From Pseudonocardia sp. MH-G8 (lineage in GTDB: Bacteria; Actinomycetota; Actinomycetes; Mycobacteriales; Pseudonocardiaceae): a DNA stretch of 64,000 nt. Of the stretch, positions 7,863 to 16,934 are shown piece after piece. The notes under the pieces were generated by a model. It saw only the letters and a program-made list of their open reading frames with translations. It was not told the origin of the DNA and ran no database searches. Numbering within the stretch: position 1 is the stretch's first letter; each line of letters starts with the position of its first letter. The position numbers were made by a program, and so were the translations under genes. The stretch is taken from the NCBI RefSeq assembly GCF_002262885.1, contig NZ_NKYF01000008.1:124001-188000 (forward strand), written 5' to 3'.

Positions 7863-8219
7863 GTGCTACGCCCGTACCGGGAGGCGTTCGACGCGATCAC
7901 GGCCGACCCGGGGCAGCTGCTCCTCGTCGCCGCGGACGGCACGCGCCCGGTCGGCACCCTGCAGCTCAGCTTCCTGCCGGGTCTGGCGCGGCGTGGCGCG
8001 TGGCGCGCGCAGATCGAGGCGGTCCGGGTGCACCAGGACCTCCGGAGCGAAGGTGTCGGGGCGTGGATGATCGGCTGGGCGATCGAGGAGGCGCGCCGCC
8101 GCGGGTGCGCGCTCGTCCAGCTCACCACCGACAAGAGCCGGACCTCGGCCCACCGGTTCTACGAGCGCCTCGGCTTCATGGCCTCGCACGAGGGGATGAA
8201 GCTCGGTCTCGAGCCGTGA
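7863..8219 (+). CDS. GNAT-family N-acetyltransferase, N-terminally short
   Basis: This 118-residue protein has the acetyl-CoA-binding core IEAVRVHQDLRSEGVGAWMI (a Q/RxxGxG/A-type loop) and the C-terminal SRTSAHRFYERLGF typical of GNAT enzymes. The first strand is missing from this frame. An N-terminal GNAT-like start, MPDLATLD, lies just upstream at 7829 in another frame, so a one-base frameshift near 7855 probably separates the two. The alternative is a true start at GTG 7863. The 3' end overlaps the convergent MFS gene by about 44 bp. The substrate is unknown. Confidence 0.7.
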   Translation: MLRPYREAFDAITADPGQLLLVAADGTRPVGTLQLSFLPGLARRGAWRAQIEAVRVHQDLRSEGVGAWMIGWAIEEARRRGCALVQLTTDKSRTSAHRFYERLGFMASHEGMKLGLEP

Positions 8220-9351
8220 GGCCCGTCGGGAGGCGCAGGGCGGGAGCGAGGAGGAGCACGAGCACCATCACGGCACCCGCCACGGCCACCGCGGCACGCA
8301 GCCCGACCGCGGAGGCGAGGGCGCCGACGAGGACGGGGCCGACGAGGAAGCCGAGGTAGCCGCACGTCGCGACCGCGGCGATGGCCCGCCCCGGCGCCTC
8401 CGGCTCCTTCCGGGCTGCCACGCTCCACGCCACGGGCACCACGGCCGACACGCCCAGCCCGACCACGGCGAAGCCGACGATGCCCACGGCGGGTGCGGGA
8501 GCGAGGACCACGATCGCGAAGCCCCCCACGGTGACGGCTGCCGCGATCCGGGTCACGGCCACCGCGCCGGCCCGCGCCACGAACCGGTCCGCGGCCAGCC
8601 GGACGCCGATCATCGTGATGGAGAACGCGAAGTAGCCGAGCGACGCGACGGATCCGGACGCTCCCGTCTCCGCCGCGAGCAGCACCGCGCTCCAGTCGTT
8701 CACCGTGCCCTCCGCGAGGAAGCCGCAGAACGCGATCACACCCAGCGGGACGAGCGCGCGGCCGGGCAGGGAGAACGCCGGACCGTCCGCGCCGGGGTCG
8801 GTCCCGGGCAGGAACGCCCGGGTGGCCGCCAGGGCGACCACGAGCAGCACGACCGCGGCGACCGGGAAGTGGACGCCGATCGGCACGCCCGCCGCCGCCA
8901 GCCAGGCAGCGAGCCCGGAACCGGCCAGCCCGCCCACGTTCCAGTAGGCGTGGAAGCTCGCGAAGATCGGCCGTCCGTAGGCGTCCTCGACGCGCGCGGC
9001 GTGCGCGTTCATGGCGACGTCCAGCAGGCTGTTCCCCACCCCCAGCACGGCCAGGGCGGCGACGAACAGGCCGAGGTCGGGCGCCGCGGCGACGCCGGGC
9101 AGCGCGGCGCACACCACGGCGGCGCCGGCGATGCTGGTCCGCCTGCTCCCGATCACCGTGATGATCGGGCCCGCCGCGAGCATCGCCAGCACGGATCCGG
9201 CCGCGAGCCCGAACAGGCCGAGCGCGAGTGCGCCCTCGCTCAGGCCGAGCCGTTCCTGGGCGGCGGGCACGCGCGCGGCCCAGGTGGCGAAGGCGGCGCC
9301 GCAGACGAGGAAGACGATCGAGACGCCGACCCGTGCGCGCCGAGGAGCCAC
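8176..9351 (-). CDS. MFS transporter (YbjJ-like)
   Basis: This 391-residue permease has about twelve hydrophobic segments. The N-terminal FATWAARVPAAQERLGLSEG and the region NSLLDVAMNAHAARVE resemble the YbjJ-type MFS subfamily. That subfamily's signature is an entry helix with a WA-R-P motif and a conserved D-N-A segment. Its 3' end overlaps the GNAT gene on the opposite strand. It is divergent from the hydrolase gene at 9414. The transported compound cannot be deduced. Confidence 0.85.
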   Translation of the reverse strand: MAPRRARVGVSIVFLVCGAAFATWAARVPAAQERLGLSEGALALGLFGLAAGSVLAMLAAGPIITVIGSRRTSIAGAAVVCAALPGVAAAPDLGLFVAALAVLGVGNSLLDVAMNAHAARVEDAYGRPIFASFHAYWNVGGLAGSGLAAWLAAAGVPIGVHFPVAAVVLLVVALAATRAFLPGTDPGADGPAFSLPGRALVPLGVIAFCGFLAEGTVNDWSAVLLAAETGASGSVASLGYFAFSITMIGVRLAADRFVARAGAVAVTRIAAAVTVGGFAIVVLAPAPAVGIVGFAVVGLGVSAVVPVAWSVAARKEPEAPGRAIAAVATCGYLGFLVGPVLVGALASAVGLRAAVAVAGAVMVLVLLLAPALRLPTGLTARDRASSPRARP

Positions 9352-9413
9352 TGACCCGACAGTAGGTGATCAGGTCCCTGTGCAGACCGGTGCGGTTGTG
9401 CCACTCTTCGAGG

Positions 9414-9983
9414 ATGGCCGCCGTCGAGACGGAGCGGGCTGCGCCCGACGCGCCCGTGGCGACCCTGCTGCCCGGTCGTGGCTACGGGCCACAGGCCCCG
9501 CTGCTCTACTACACGCGCCTGTTGCTGCGCAGCCGTGGCTGGTCGGTGCGCACACTGCACTGGGAGCGCGTGCCCGGCTTCGACCCGGCCGACCACGCGG
9601 CCGTGCGCGCTGCCGCCGCCGACGTCCTCGCCACGGCCGATCCCGCACGCGACCTCGTCATCGGCAAGTCGCTCGGTTCCCTCGCGCTGCCCGCCGCCGC
9701 GGAGCGGGGGATGGCGGGAATCTGGCTCTCGCCCCTGCTGGGCATCGAGGACGTGCGGCGGGCCGCCGCCCGCGCGGCCGCGCGCACCCTGCTGATCGGG
9801 GGCACCGCCGATCCGTACTGGGACGCAGCGGCGGCGGGCGCCACCGGGGCCGCGGTCCTCGAGGTGCCGGGCGCCGACCACTCGCTCGAGCGCCCCGGCG
9901 ATCTCGACGGCACGCTCACGGTCCTGTCCACGGTCCTGGCGCGGGTGGCCGCCGAGCTGGACGCGCACGCCGTCCGCTCGTAG
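9414..9983 (+). CDS. Alpha/beta-hydrolase family protein
   Basis: This 189-residue small hydrolase-fold protein begins with ATLLPGRGYGPQAPLLYY. It has a nucleophile elbow GKSLGS (serine near residue 86), an acidic residue in GGTADPYWD and a histidine in VPGADHSLE, which makes a plausible Ser-Asp-His triad. The start is placed at ATG 9414 next to an AGGATG context. It may be an esterase or related to KANL3/Tex30-like hydrolases. The substrate is unknown. Confidence 0.75.
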   Translation: MAAVETERAAPDAPVATLLPGRGYGPQAPLLYYTRLLLRSRGWSVRTLHWERVPGFDPADHAAVRAAAADVLATADPARDLVIGKSLGSLALPAAAERGMAGIWLSPLLGIEDVRRAAARAAARTLLIGGTADPYWDAAAAGATGAAVLEVPGADHSLERPGDLDGTLTVLSTVLARVAAELDAHAVRS

Positions 9984-10020
9984 CCGCGGCTCCGCGTTCG
10001 TCGATCGACCCTCGCAACGA

Positions 10021-10791
10021 TCATGGCCAGGTCGGCGGGGCCTCGTAGGCGCGGGCCACGGCCGTCGGGCGGAAGCCGAACCACGCGTAGAGGTGCTTGG
10101 GGGTGTCGTCCACCTCCGCGCCGATGAGCACGGGGCCCGCGCCGTGGGCCCTCGCGTGCCCGACGGCGTGCCGGAGCAGGTCGGTGGCCACCCCCAGACG
10201 CCGGTGGTCCGGGTGCACGAACACGTCCTCGACCATCCCGATCCCCTCGTCGCCGGGCCAGGCGGCTATGCAACCGGCGACCTGGCCGGAGCGCTCGGCG
10301 AGCAGGTAGGTGACGCCGAGGCAGCGGCGCAGCGCCACCGCGGCGGCGGTGTCCGCCTCGGACCGGGCCGGCCGGGCGAGGCGCGCGTCCTCCTCGAGGT
10401 GGTCGATCCGGAACAGCCGCTGGACGTGCGCCCACCCGTCGTCGTCGGTGACCGGGCGCGCCCTCTCCGTCGGGGCCGCCACCGCGTCGTCGGCGGGCAG
10501 GACGAGCTGCAGCACGATGTCGAGCCGCCAGCCGTGCAGGGCGAGCTGCGCCTCGGCGGCGGGCGGGGTGTCCGGGTCGACGAGCACGCGGCGGCACGGC
10601 GCGCCCGTCCGCCGGGCGAGCTCGGCGAGCGCAGCCGCAGGGTCGGCCGTGCGCACCTCGCACAGGAAGGTGCCCAACGGGTGCCCGGGAGCGGCCGGGT
10701 TCCGGACCGCGACGGCGCCGCCCAGGTCGAGCACCTCGGCGCCGAGCGCCCAGAACCGTCGCGAGGCCCGGGACACCGCCTGCTCGTCCAC
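10021..10791 (-). CDS. GNAT-family N-acetyltransferase
   Basis: This 256-residue protein has its GNAT domain in the C-terminal half. The acetyl-CoA loop is DVFVHPDHRRLGVATDLLRH and the last strand is KHLYAWFGFRPTAVAR. The N-terminal half (about residues 1-105) resembles a degenerate second GNAT-like module. Such two-part actinobacterial GNATs often acetylate small amines or antibiotics, but nothing here fixes the substrate. It is a single gene on the minus strand. Confidence 0.8.
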   Translation of the reverse strand: MDEQAVSRASRRFWALGAEVLDLGGAVAVRNPAAPGHPLGTFLCEVRTADPAAALAELARRTGAPCRRVLVDPDTPPAAEAQLALHGWRLDIVLQLVLPADDAVAAPTERARPVTDDDGWAHVQRLFRIDHLEEDARLARPARSEADTAAAVALRRCLGVTYLLAERSGQVAGCIAAWPGDEGIGMVEDVFVHPDHRRLGVATDLLRHAVGHARAHGAGPVLIGAEVDDTPKHLYAWFGFRPTAVARAYEAPPTWP

Positions 10792-10941
10792 GCCCCGATC
10801 CTGCCGGACGCTCGGGCCAGGCCCGACAGGACCGGGCCGCTCCCCCCACTCCGCGAGTCGGGGTCCGGGTGCGCGTGTGTCGCGCTCGAGGGCCGGACCC
10901 GAGCCGGGTGAGCCGGCGCGCCCGTCCGAGCCGATCGGGGC

Positions 10942-12609
10942 TCAGAGCGCGAGTGCCGCGGCCCGACCGGCTCGGCGCCCCGAGAACAGGCAGCCGCCCA
11001 GGAAGGTGCCCTCCAGGGAGCGGTAGCCGTGCACGCCCCCACCGCCGAAGCCCGCGACCTCGCCGGCGGCGTAGAGGCCGGGGAACGGGGTGGTGTCCGC
11101 GCGCAGCACCCGCCCGGACAGGTCGGTCTGCAGGCCGCCGAGGGTCTTGCGGGTGAGGACGTGCAGCTGCACCGCGATCAGCGGCCCGTTGCGCGGGTCG
11201 AGGATCTTGTGCGGGGCGGCGGTGCGGACCAGCCGGTCACCGCGGTAGCGCCGCGCCCCGTGCAGGGCGGTGACCTGCAGGTCCTTCGTGAACGGGTGGT
11301 CGATCTCGCGGTCGCGGGCCACGATCTGGCGCTGCAGGTCGGCGAGGTCGAGGAGGGGCTCCTCGGTCAGCCTGTTCATGCCGGCCACGAGCTCGGGCAG
11401 GGTGTCGGCCACGACGAAGTCCGCGCCGTGCTCCTTGAACGCCTCGACCGGGGCCGGCGCGGTGCGCTGCCGGACACGGGTGAGCACCTTGCGCAGGTCC
11501 TTGCCGGTGAGGTCGGGGTTCTGCTCGGAACCCGACAGCGCGAACTCCTTTTCGATGATCTTCTGGGTGAGCACGAACCAGGAGTGGTCGTAGCCACTGG
11601 CCGTGATCGCCTCCAGCGTCGCGAGGGTGTCGAAGCCGGGGAAGCACGGTGCCGGGAACCGGCGTCCCCTGGCGTCGAACCACAGCGAGGAGGGCCCGGC
11701 GAGGATCCGGATGCCGTGCTGCGCCCAGATCGGGTCCCAGTTGCGCACGCCCTCGGTGTAGTGCCACATCCGGTCCCGGTTGACCACGCGGCCGCCCGCC
11801 TGCTCGGTGATGCCGAGCATCCGCCCGTCGACGTGCGCGGGCACCCCGGAGATCATGTTCTTCGGCGGGGAACCGAGGCGGGACGGCCAGTTGGCGCGCA
11901 CGAGGTCGTGGTCGCCGCCGATCCCGCCGGACGTGACGATCACGGCCTGCGCGCGCAGCGCGAACTCGCCGGCCGGGGTGCGCGAGCTGGCCGTCCCCCG
12001 CGCGGCCGTGCTCGGTTCGAGCACCGTGCCGTGGACGCCGTCGACCACGCCGTCGGTGACGGACAGGCCGTCGACGCGGTGGCGGAATCGCAGCCCGGCC
12101 CGGCCCGCCGAGACGGCCTCGCGCACGCGGCGCTCGAACGGTGCGACGACTCCCGGACCGGTGCCCCAGGTGACGTGGAAGCGCGGCACCGAGTTGCCGT
12201 GCCCGTCGGCGAGGTGACCGCCGCGCTCGGCCCAGCCGACGACCGGGAACCAGCGCACTCCCATCCCGTGCAGCCAGGCGCGCATCTGTCCGGACGCGAA
12301 GTCCAGGTACGCGGTGGCCCACTGGCGCCCCCAGAAGTCCTCGCCCGCCGGGTCGTCGACGCCGCGGTCGAAGCCCGCGGTGCCGAGCCAGTCCTGCATC
12401 GCGAGGTCGAGGGAGTCGTGCACGCCCATCCGGCGCTGCTCGGGCGAGTCGACGAGGAACAGCCCGCCGAACGACCAGAACGCCTGCCCGCCGAGGCTCG
12501 CCTCCGGTTCCTGGTCGAGCAGCAGCACGGTGGCGCCGGCGTCGGCCAGCTCCGCGGTGGCGACCAGACCGGCGAGGCCGGCACCCACCACGATGACGTC
12601 GGCGTCCAT
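10942..12609 (-). CDS. FAD-binding dehydrogenase (fumarate reductase/KstD superfamily)
   Basis: This 555-residue flavoprotein begins with the Rossmann motif VIVVGAGLAGLVATAELADAG and LLLDQEPEASLGGQAFWSFG. It ends with the FAD-closing segment GLYAAGEVAGFGGGGVHGYR. Architecture and length match the actinobacterial family typified by M. tuberculosis Rv0785, related to 3-ketosteroid dehydrogenases. The start is at ATG 12609, preceded by GGAGGG. It is the last gene of a minus-strand operon with the patatin and the 2'-5' RNA ligase-like gene. The substrate is unknown; a steroid or other hydrophobic enone is a reasonable guess. Confidence 0.88.
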   Translation of the reverse strand: MDADVIVVGAGLAGLVATAELADAGATVLLLDQEPEASLGGQAFWSFGGLFLVDSPEQRRMGVHDSLDLAMQDWLGTAGFDRGVDDPAGEDFWGRQWATAYLDFASGQMRAWLHGMGVRWFPVVGWAERGGHLADGHGNSVPRFHVTWGTGPGVVAPFERRVREAVSAGRAGLRFRHRVDGLSVTDGVVDGVHGTVLEPSTAARGTASSRTPAGEFALRAQAVIVTSGGIGGDHDLVRANWPSRLGSPPKNMISGVPAHVDGRMLGITEQAGGRVVNRDRMWHYTEGVRNWDPIWAQHGIRILAGPSSLWFDARGRRFPAPCFPGFDTLATLEAITASGYDHSWFVLTQKIIEKEFALSGSEQNPDLTGKDLRKVLTRVRQRTAPAPVEAFKEHGADFVVADTLPELVAGMNRLTEEPLLDLADLQRQIVARDREIDHPFTKDLQVTALHGARRYRGDRLVRTAAPHKILDPRNGPLIAVQLHVLTRKTLGGLQTDLSGRVLRADTTPFPGLYAAGEVAGFGGGGVHGYRSLEGTFLGGCLFSGRRAGRAAALAL

Positions 12610-12640
12610 CCGATCACCCTCCTGGCGCCGGGGGAGCCGG

Positions 12641-13618
12641 TCAAGCACCCGCCTGCGCGCGCTGCAGCGCGTCGGCGGCCGCGGCGTAGCCGGCGCGGGC
12701 CGCCCGTGCGACGCGTGCGGGGTCGACGGTCAGGCCCTGCACCCCCTCGTCACGTTCCGGCACGAGCGCGAGCAGGTGCGCCCCGCCCCGCGACGGGTGC
12801 GCGGCGTCGTCGAGCACCGCGAGCGCGGGCGCGTGCCGGTGGTCCCCCTGCGCCATCCGCCCGAGCCCGGGGGAGAGCCGGTCCAGTGCGCGGGCCCAGC
12901 GGGCAGGGCCCCCGGTGGGGGCGCCCCTGCGCAGCTCCGTGGCCGTGCGCGTGACGAGGGCCAGCACGTGCGTGGCGCCGTCGTCGAGGGCGCGCAGCAC
13001 CGGCAGGGGATCGCTCACCGACCCGTCGATCCAGCGGGCGCCGTGCAGCTCCACGGCGGGCCCGGCGAGCAGCGGGATCGACGCCGTGGCCCGCAGCGCG
13101 AGCTTCCACTCCCGCGACGTGCGCGGTTCGAGCACGTGGGGCGTCAGGTCGTCGAGCGCGGTGGCGACCACGCGCAGTGGCACGGGCGAGTCGCGCAGCC
13201 GGTCCCAGTCCAGCGGCTTCGAGTGGACGAGGACGTCGTCGAGGAGGTGGTCCAGCGACACCAGCGGCCTGCGTGGGAAGCGGCGCGGGTCGATGAACGC
13301 CCGGCACGCCATGTCCTCGTAGAAGATCGCCGCCGAACCCCGGCCGCTGCCCAGCAGCAGCCCGGTGCCGACGAACGCCCCGGCCGAGCTGCCGTAGACG
13401 ACGTCGAAGCAGCCGCCGAGCCCGGCGTCGTCGAGCGCGTGCACCATGCCGCCCGCGTACGCGCCGCGCATCCCGCCACCGGCCACGACGAGCGCGATCC
13501 GGTGCCCGTCCGCCCGGTCGCCGCGCTGCCTCCTGCGCAGGAGGGCGTGCAGGACCTCGACATCGCCCGGCAGGACGGCCGCAGCCGGCGGTTGCCCGGC
13601 GCCTCGCGACACCGTCAC
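12641..13618 (-). CDS. Patatin-like phospholipase
   Basis: This 325-residue protein has the patatin oxyanion motif GGGMRGAY (residues 47-54), the nucleophile elbow GSSAG with Ser78, and the catalytic Asp198 in WIDGS, giving a Ser-Asp dyad. It probably hydrolyses acyl esters of lipids. The first 40 residues are poorly conserved in character, so the true start could lie further inside. It sits between the 2'-5' ligase-like gene (7 bp upstream) and the FAD dehydrogenase (31 bp downstream). Confidence 0.88.
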   Translation of the reverse strand: MTVSRGAGQPPAAAVLPGDVEVLHALLRRRQRGDRADGHRIALVVAGGGMRGAYAGGMVHALDDAGLGGCFDVVYGSSAGAFVGTGLLLGSGRGSAAIFYEDMACRAFIDPRRFPRRPLVSLDHLLDDVLVHSKPLDWDRLRDSPVPLRVVATALDDLTPHVLEPRTSREWKLALRATASIPLLAGPAVELHGARWIDGSVSDPLPVLRALDDGATHVLALVTRTATELRRGAPTGGPARWARALDRLSPGLGRMAQGDHRHAPALAVLDDAAHPSRGGAHLLALVPERDEGVQGLTVDPARVARAARAGYAAAADALQRAQAGA

Positions 13619-13625
13619 CGGCGGA

Positions 13626-14153
13626 TCATCCCCCGCCCAACGGGAGCTCGGCCACCGTCGTCCAGGATCCGGGCTCCCGCGACCCGGTCATCAGCACCGC
13701 CGAGCGCACCGTCGCCCGCAGCGGCGGCCCGGCCGCGACCTCGGCCGCCGCGGCCCGCAGCCGTGGCAGCGGCGCCCAGTGCGCGATCGTGAGGTGCGGC
13801 GTCACGTCGTCGCCGTGGACGCCCTCGTAGGGCTGCAGCCCGAACCGCGCGGACACCGCCCGGGTCAGCGCCACGAACGGGTCCGCCGGCTCCGGCGCCC
13901 ACCACACGACGTCCTCGTCGAACCAGGCGACCCGCTCGAACGCCACGTCGAACGCGGGTGCCCCGGCGAGCACGGCGCCCAGGGCGGCCCGCGCGCCGTC
14001 GTCGAGACGTGCCGGGGGCAGGAACGGGAACATGATCGTGACGTGCGCCGGCACGCCGAGTGCGGCTGACGGGTCCGATTCCGCACGCAGAGCCCCCACC
14101 CGCGGCTCGGCCTCGGGCACGGGGACGACGACGGCGCTCAGCGTGGGCTCCAC
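13626..14153 (-). CDS. 2'-5' RNA ligase superfamily protein
   Basis: This 175-residue protein carries the two H-x-T/S motifs of the 2H phosphoesterase fold: HVTIMFPF near residue 38 and HLTIAHW near residue 117. The GTG start at 14153 (VEPTLSAVVVPVPEAEP) gives the usual length for the family. It may hydrolyse or ligate a 2',3'-cyclic phosphate-type bond. It heads a three-gene minus-strand operon with patatin and an FAD dehydrogenase. The operon is divergent from the GH140-like gene. Confidence 0.8.
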   Translation of the reverse strand: MEPTLSAVVVPVPEAEPRVGALRAESDPSAALGVPAHVTIMFPFLPPARLDDGARAALGAVLAGAPAFDVAFERVAWFDEDVVWWAPEPADPFVALTRAVSARFGLQPYEGVHGDDVTPHLTIAHWAPLPRLRAAAAEVAAGPPLRATVRSAVLMTGSREPGSWTTVAELPLGGG

Positions 14154-14252
14154 CGGCCCCACCCTGCCGCACCCGCGCCGGCGGCGGGCCCGATCGGGTC
14201 GATCTTCGCGAAACCGGCACACCGGCCGCAGCGGGCGTCGCAGGATCGGGGG

Positions 14253-15623
14253 ATGCGCGCTGCGGGAATGACGTTGGTGTCCGCGCTGCTCGCCGCCGTC
14301 CTCGGCGCACCGTCCGGGCCCGAGCAGGAGCGCCCGGCGCCCCAGGCGCTGCCACCGGTGCAGGTCAGCGACGACGGGCGGTTCTTCGTCCACGCCGACG
14401 GCACGCCGTTCTTCTGGCTCGCCGACACCGCGTGGAGCATCTTCGTCAACCTCGACCGCGGCGAGGTCGAGCGCTACCTCGACGCCCGGGCGGCGCAGGG
14501 GTTCACCGTGATCCAGGCGGTGGCGGTGTTCCCGCAGGCAGGCGGCCCGGGCCCGAACCGGTACGGGCACGATCCCCTCGCCGACGGGATGACACCTGCG
14601 GTGAGCGACTCCGGGGACGACTACTGGGACCACGTCGACTTCGTGATCGACGCCGCCGCCCAGCGCGGCCTGCGGATCGGGCTGCTGCCGGTATGGGCCG
14701 ACACGCAGGCGGGCGAGCTCGTCACCACGGAGAACGCCGGGTCGTACGGCGAGTTCCTCGGGGCCCGCTACGGCGACCGGGTCGTGTGGATCATGGGTGG
14801 GGACTCCGGCGCCGACGGTGTGGAGGACGTCTGGCGCGCGCTCGCCGAGGGTGTGGCGGTCGGCGCCAACGGCCGTGCCGACTACACGGGCCTGCTGATG
14901 ACCTACCACCCGCGCGGCGACCAGACCTCTGCCGAGTGGTTCCACGACGACGAGTGGCTCTCGTTCAACATGCTGCAGGGCGGGCACTGCCGGCGCTGGG
15001 ACAACCTGCTCGGGCTGATCGAGGGCAACTACGCGCGCACGCCGCCCAAACCGTTCCTCGACGGCGAGTCGATCTACGAGGACCACCCGATCTGCTGGAA
15101 GCCCGAGGACGGCTTCTCCACGGAGGAGGACGTGCGCCGCAACGCCTATTGGAGCGTGTTCGGCGGCGCGGCCGGGCACACCTACGGCCACCACGCGGTC
15201 TGGCAGTTCCTCACCGAGGACGGGGACGCATCGCTCGGCGCCCGGGGCACGTGGACCGACGCGCTCGACTTCCCGGCGGGGCAGCAGATGCGGCACGTGC
15301 GCGCGCTCGTGGAGTCGCGGCCCTACCTCACGCGGATCCCCGACCAGTCGGTCGTCGACGGCGAGGGCGTGCGCGCCACGCGGGACTCCGAGGGCTCCTA
15401 CCTGATGGCCTACGCCACCGAGGGGGCGGCGTTCACGGTCGACACCACGGTGCTCACGGGCGGCGAGCTGCGCGCGTGGTGGTTCGACCCGCGCACGGGC
15501 ACCGCGACCGACGCCGGACCGGCGGAACGCGGGGCGTCGGTGGAGTTCGCCCCGCCGCAGGAGTCGGACTGGGTCCTCGTGGTCGACGACGCCGCCCGCG
15601 GTTTCGCCCCTCCGGGGTCGTGA
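14253..15623 (+). CDS. Secreted DUF4038/GH140-like glycoside hydrolase
   Basis: This 456-residue protein begins with a signal-peptide-like stretch (MRAAGMTLVSALLAAVLGAP). The DUF4038 TIM-barrel follows (FFVHADGTPFFWLADTAWS; VVWIMGGDSG; KPFLDGESIYEDHPICW), with Asp184 and Glu272 placed like the acid/base and nucleophile of GH140 apiosidases. A C-terminal beta domain with LRAWWFDPRTG matches the putative collagen-binding domain usually fused to DUF4038. It likely acts on a plant- or microbe-derived glycan outside the cell. The stop codon lies in the left arm of a 13-bp inverted repeat. Confidence 0.85.
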   Translation: MRAAGMTLVSALLAAVLGAPSGPEQERPAPQALPPVQVSDDGRFFVHADGTPFFWLADTAWSIFVNLDRGEVERYLDARAAQGFTVIQAVAVFPQAGGPGPNRYGHDPLADGMTPAVSDSGDDYWDHVDFVIDAAAQRGLRIGLLPVWADTQAGELVTTENAGSYGEFLGARYGDRVVWIMGGDSGADGVEDVWRALAEGVAVGANGRADYTGLLMTYHPRGDQTSAEWFHDDEWLSFNMLQGGHCRRWDNLLGLIEGNYARTPPKPFLDGESIYEDHPICWKPEDGFSTEEDVRRNAYWSVFGGAAGHTYGHHAVWQFLTEDGDASLGARGTWTDALDFPAGQQMRHVRALVESRPYLTRIPDQSVVDGEGVRATRDSEGSYLMAYATEGAAFTVDTTVLTGGELRAWWFDPRTGTATDAGPAERGASVEFAPPQESDWVLVVDDAARGFAPPGS

Positions 15624-15659
15624 GTGGATACGCGTGCTCCCGCACTCGTATCCACTCAC
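15620..15659. terminator. 13-bp perfect inverted repeat at the stop codon
   Basis: GTGAGTGGATACG (15620-15632) pairs perfectly with CGTATCCACTCAC (15647-15659) across a 14-base loop. It includes the stop codon of the upstream gene. There is no T-tract, as is common for actinobacterial terminators. It may also be a dispersed repeat. Confidence 0.6.
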
Positions 15660-15698
15660 GGCCGCGCGGCGGCGATCACCGGCGGTAGGGTCGATGAC

Positions 15699-16931
15699 GT
15701 GGCGAAGCTCGAGGTGGACGTGGAACCGGGCGAGGTCGGGTTCGACGCGGATCGGTTGCAGCGGGTCGGCTCGCATTTCCGCCGGTACGTCGACGACGGG
15801 AAGCTCGCCGGCTGGACGGTCGCGGTCGCGCGGCGCGGGCGGGTGGCGCTGCTCGAGCACTACGGGCTCGCCGACGTCGAGGCGCAGCGGCCGGTCGTGG
15901 ACGACACGATGTGGCGCATCTACTCGATGACCAAGCCGATCACCTCGGTGGCCGCGCTGATGCTCTACGAGCGCGGCGCGTTCGAGCTCACCGACCCGGT
16001 GTCGCGCTTCATCCCGGAGTTCGCCGACGCCCGCGTCTACGCTGCCGGGTCGGCGGCCAACCCGAGCACCGTGCCGGCCGTCGAGCCGGTGCGCATCTGG
16101 CACCTGCTCACCCACACCGCGGGCCTGACCTACGGCTGGCACCACGCCCACGCCGTCGACGAGGTGTACCGGGCCAAGGGTTTCGAGTTCGGGACACCTC
16201 GTGGGATGGACCTGGCAGGTGCCTGCGCGGCCTGGGCGGGCCTGCCCCTGATGTTCCAGCCGGGCAGCGAGTGGAACTACTCGGTGGCCACCGACGTGCT
16301 CGGCCGCGTCGTCGAGGTCGCCTCCGGCAAGTCGCTCGACGCGTTCCTGTCCGACGAGGTGTTCGGACCGCTCGGGATGGACGACACGGCGTTCTGGGCC
16401 CGGCCCGAGAACCTCGACCGGCTCGCCGCGCTGTACGTGGTCAACCCGGCGGGCGGGTTGCTGCGCAACGGTGCGATGGGTGACGCCGCCACGCGCGAGC
16501 CCAGCTTCCTCTCCGGTGGCGGCGGTCTGATCTCCACCGCGGCCGACTACCACCGCTTCACCCAGATGCTCGCCCGCGGTGGCGAGCTCGACGGCGCCCG
16601 GCTGCTCGGCCCGCACACCGTCGCCTACATGACGCGCAACCACCTGCCCGGCGGCGCCGACCTCGAGACGTTCGGCAGGCCCCTGCACGCCGAGTCGACG
16701 TTCCGCGGCGTCGGGTTCGGGCTCGGGGTGTCCGTGGTCACCGACGCCGCCGCGGGCAAATCCGTCACCCACGACGGCGAGTTCGCCTGGGGCGGGCTCG
16801 CGAGCACCGCGTTCTACGTCGATCCCGTTGCGGAGGTCACCGCGATGTTCTTCACGCAGCTCATGCCCTCGAGCGCGTACCCGATCCGCCCCCAGCTCCG
16901 GTCGCTGGTCAACCAGGCGCTGGTGGGCTGA
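15699..16931 (+). CDS. Serine hydrolase, beta-lactamase family (class C-like/esterase)
   Basis: With the GTG start at 15699 the protein has 410 residues. It has the SxxK motif in YSMTKPITS (Ser76, Lys79), a tyrosine in WNYSVATDVLGR in the Y-x-N position, and a late HDGEFAWGG replacing KTG, as in EstB-type esterases. There is no clear signal peptide, so it is probably cytosolic. A TAGGGT -10-like element at 15686-15691 would give an almost leaderless message. The next gene starts three bases after the stop, so the two are co-transcribed. Confidence 0.85.
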   Translation: MAKLEVDVEPGEVGFDADRLQRVGSHFRRYVDDGKLAGWTVAVARRGRVALLEHYGLADVEAQRPVVDDTMWRIYSMTKPITSVAALMLYERGAFELTDPVSRFIPEFADARVYAAGSAANPSTVPAVEPVRIWHLLTHTAGLTYGWHHAHAVDEVYRAKGFEFGTPRGMDLAGACAAWAGLPLMFQPGSEWNYSVATDVLGRVVEVASGKSLDAFLSDEVFGPLGMDDTAFWARPENLDRLAALYVVNPAGGLLRNGAMGDAATREPSFLSGGGGLISTAADYHRFTQMLARGGELDGARLLGPHTVAYMTRNHLPGGADLETFGRPLHAESTFRGVGFGLGVSVVTDAAAGKSVTHDGEFAWGGLASTAFYVDPVAEVTAMFFTQLMPSSAYPIRPQLRSLVNQALVG

Positions 16932-16934
16932 GCC

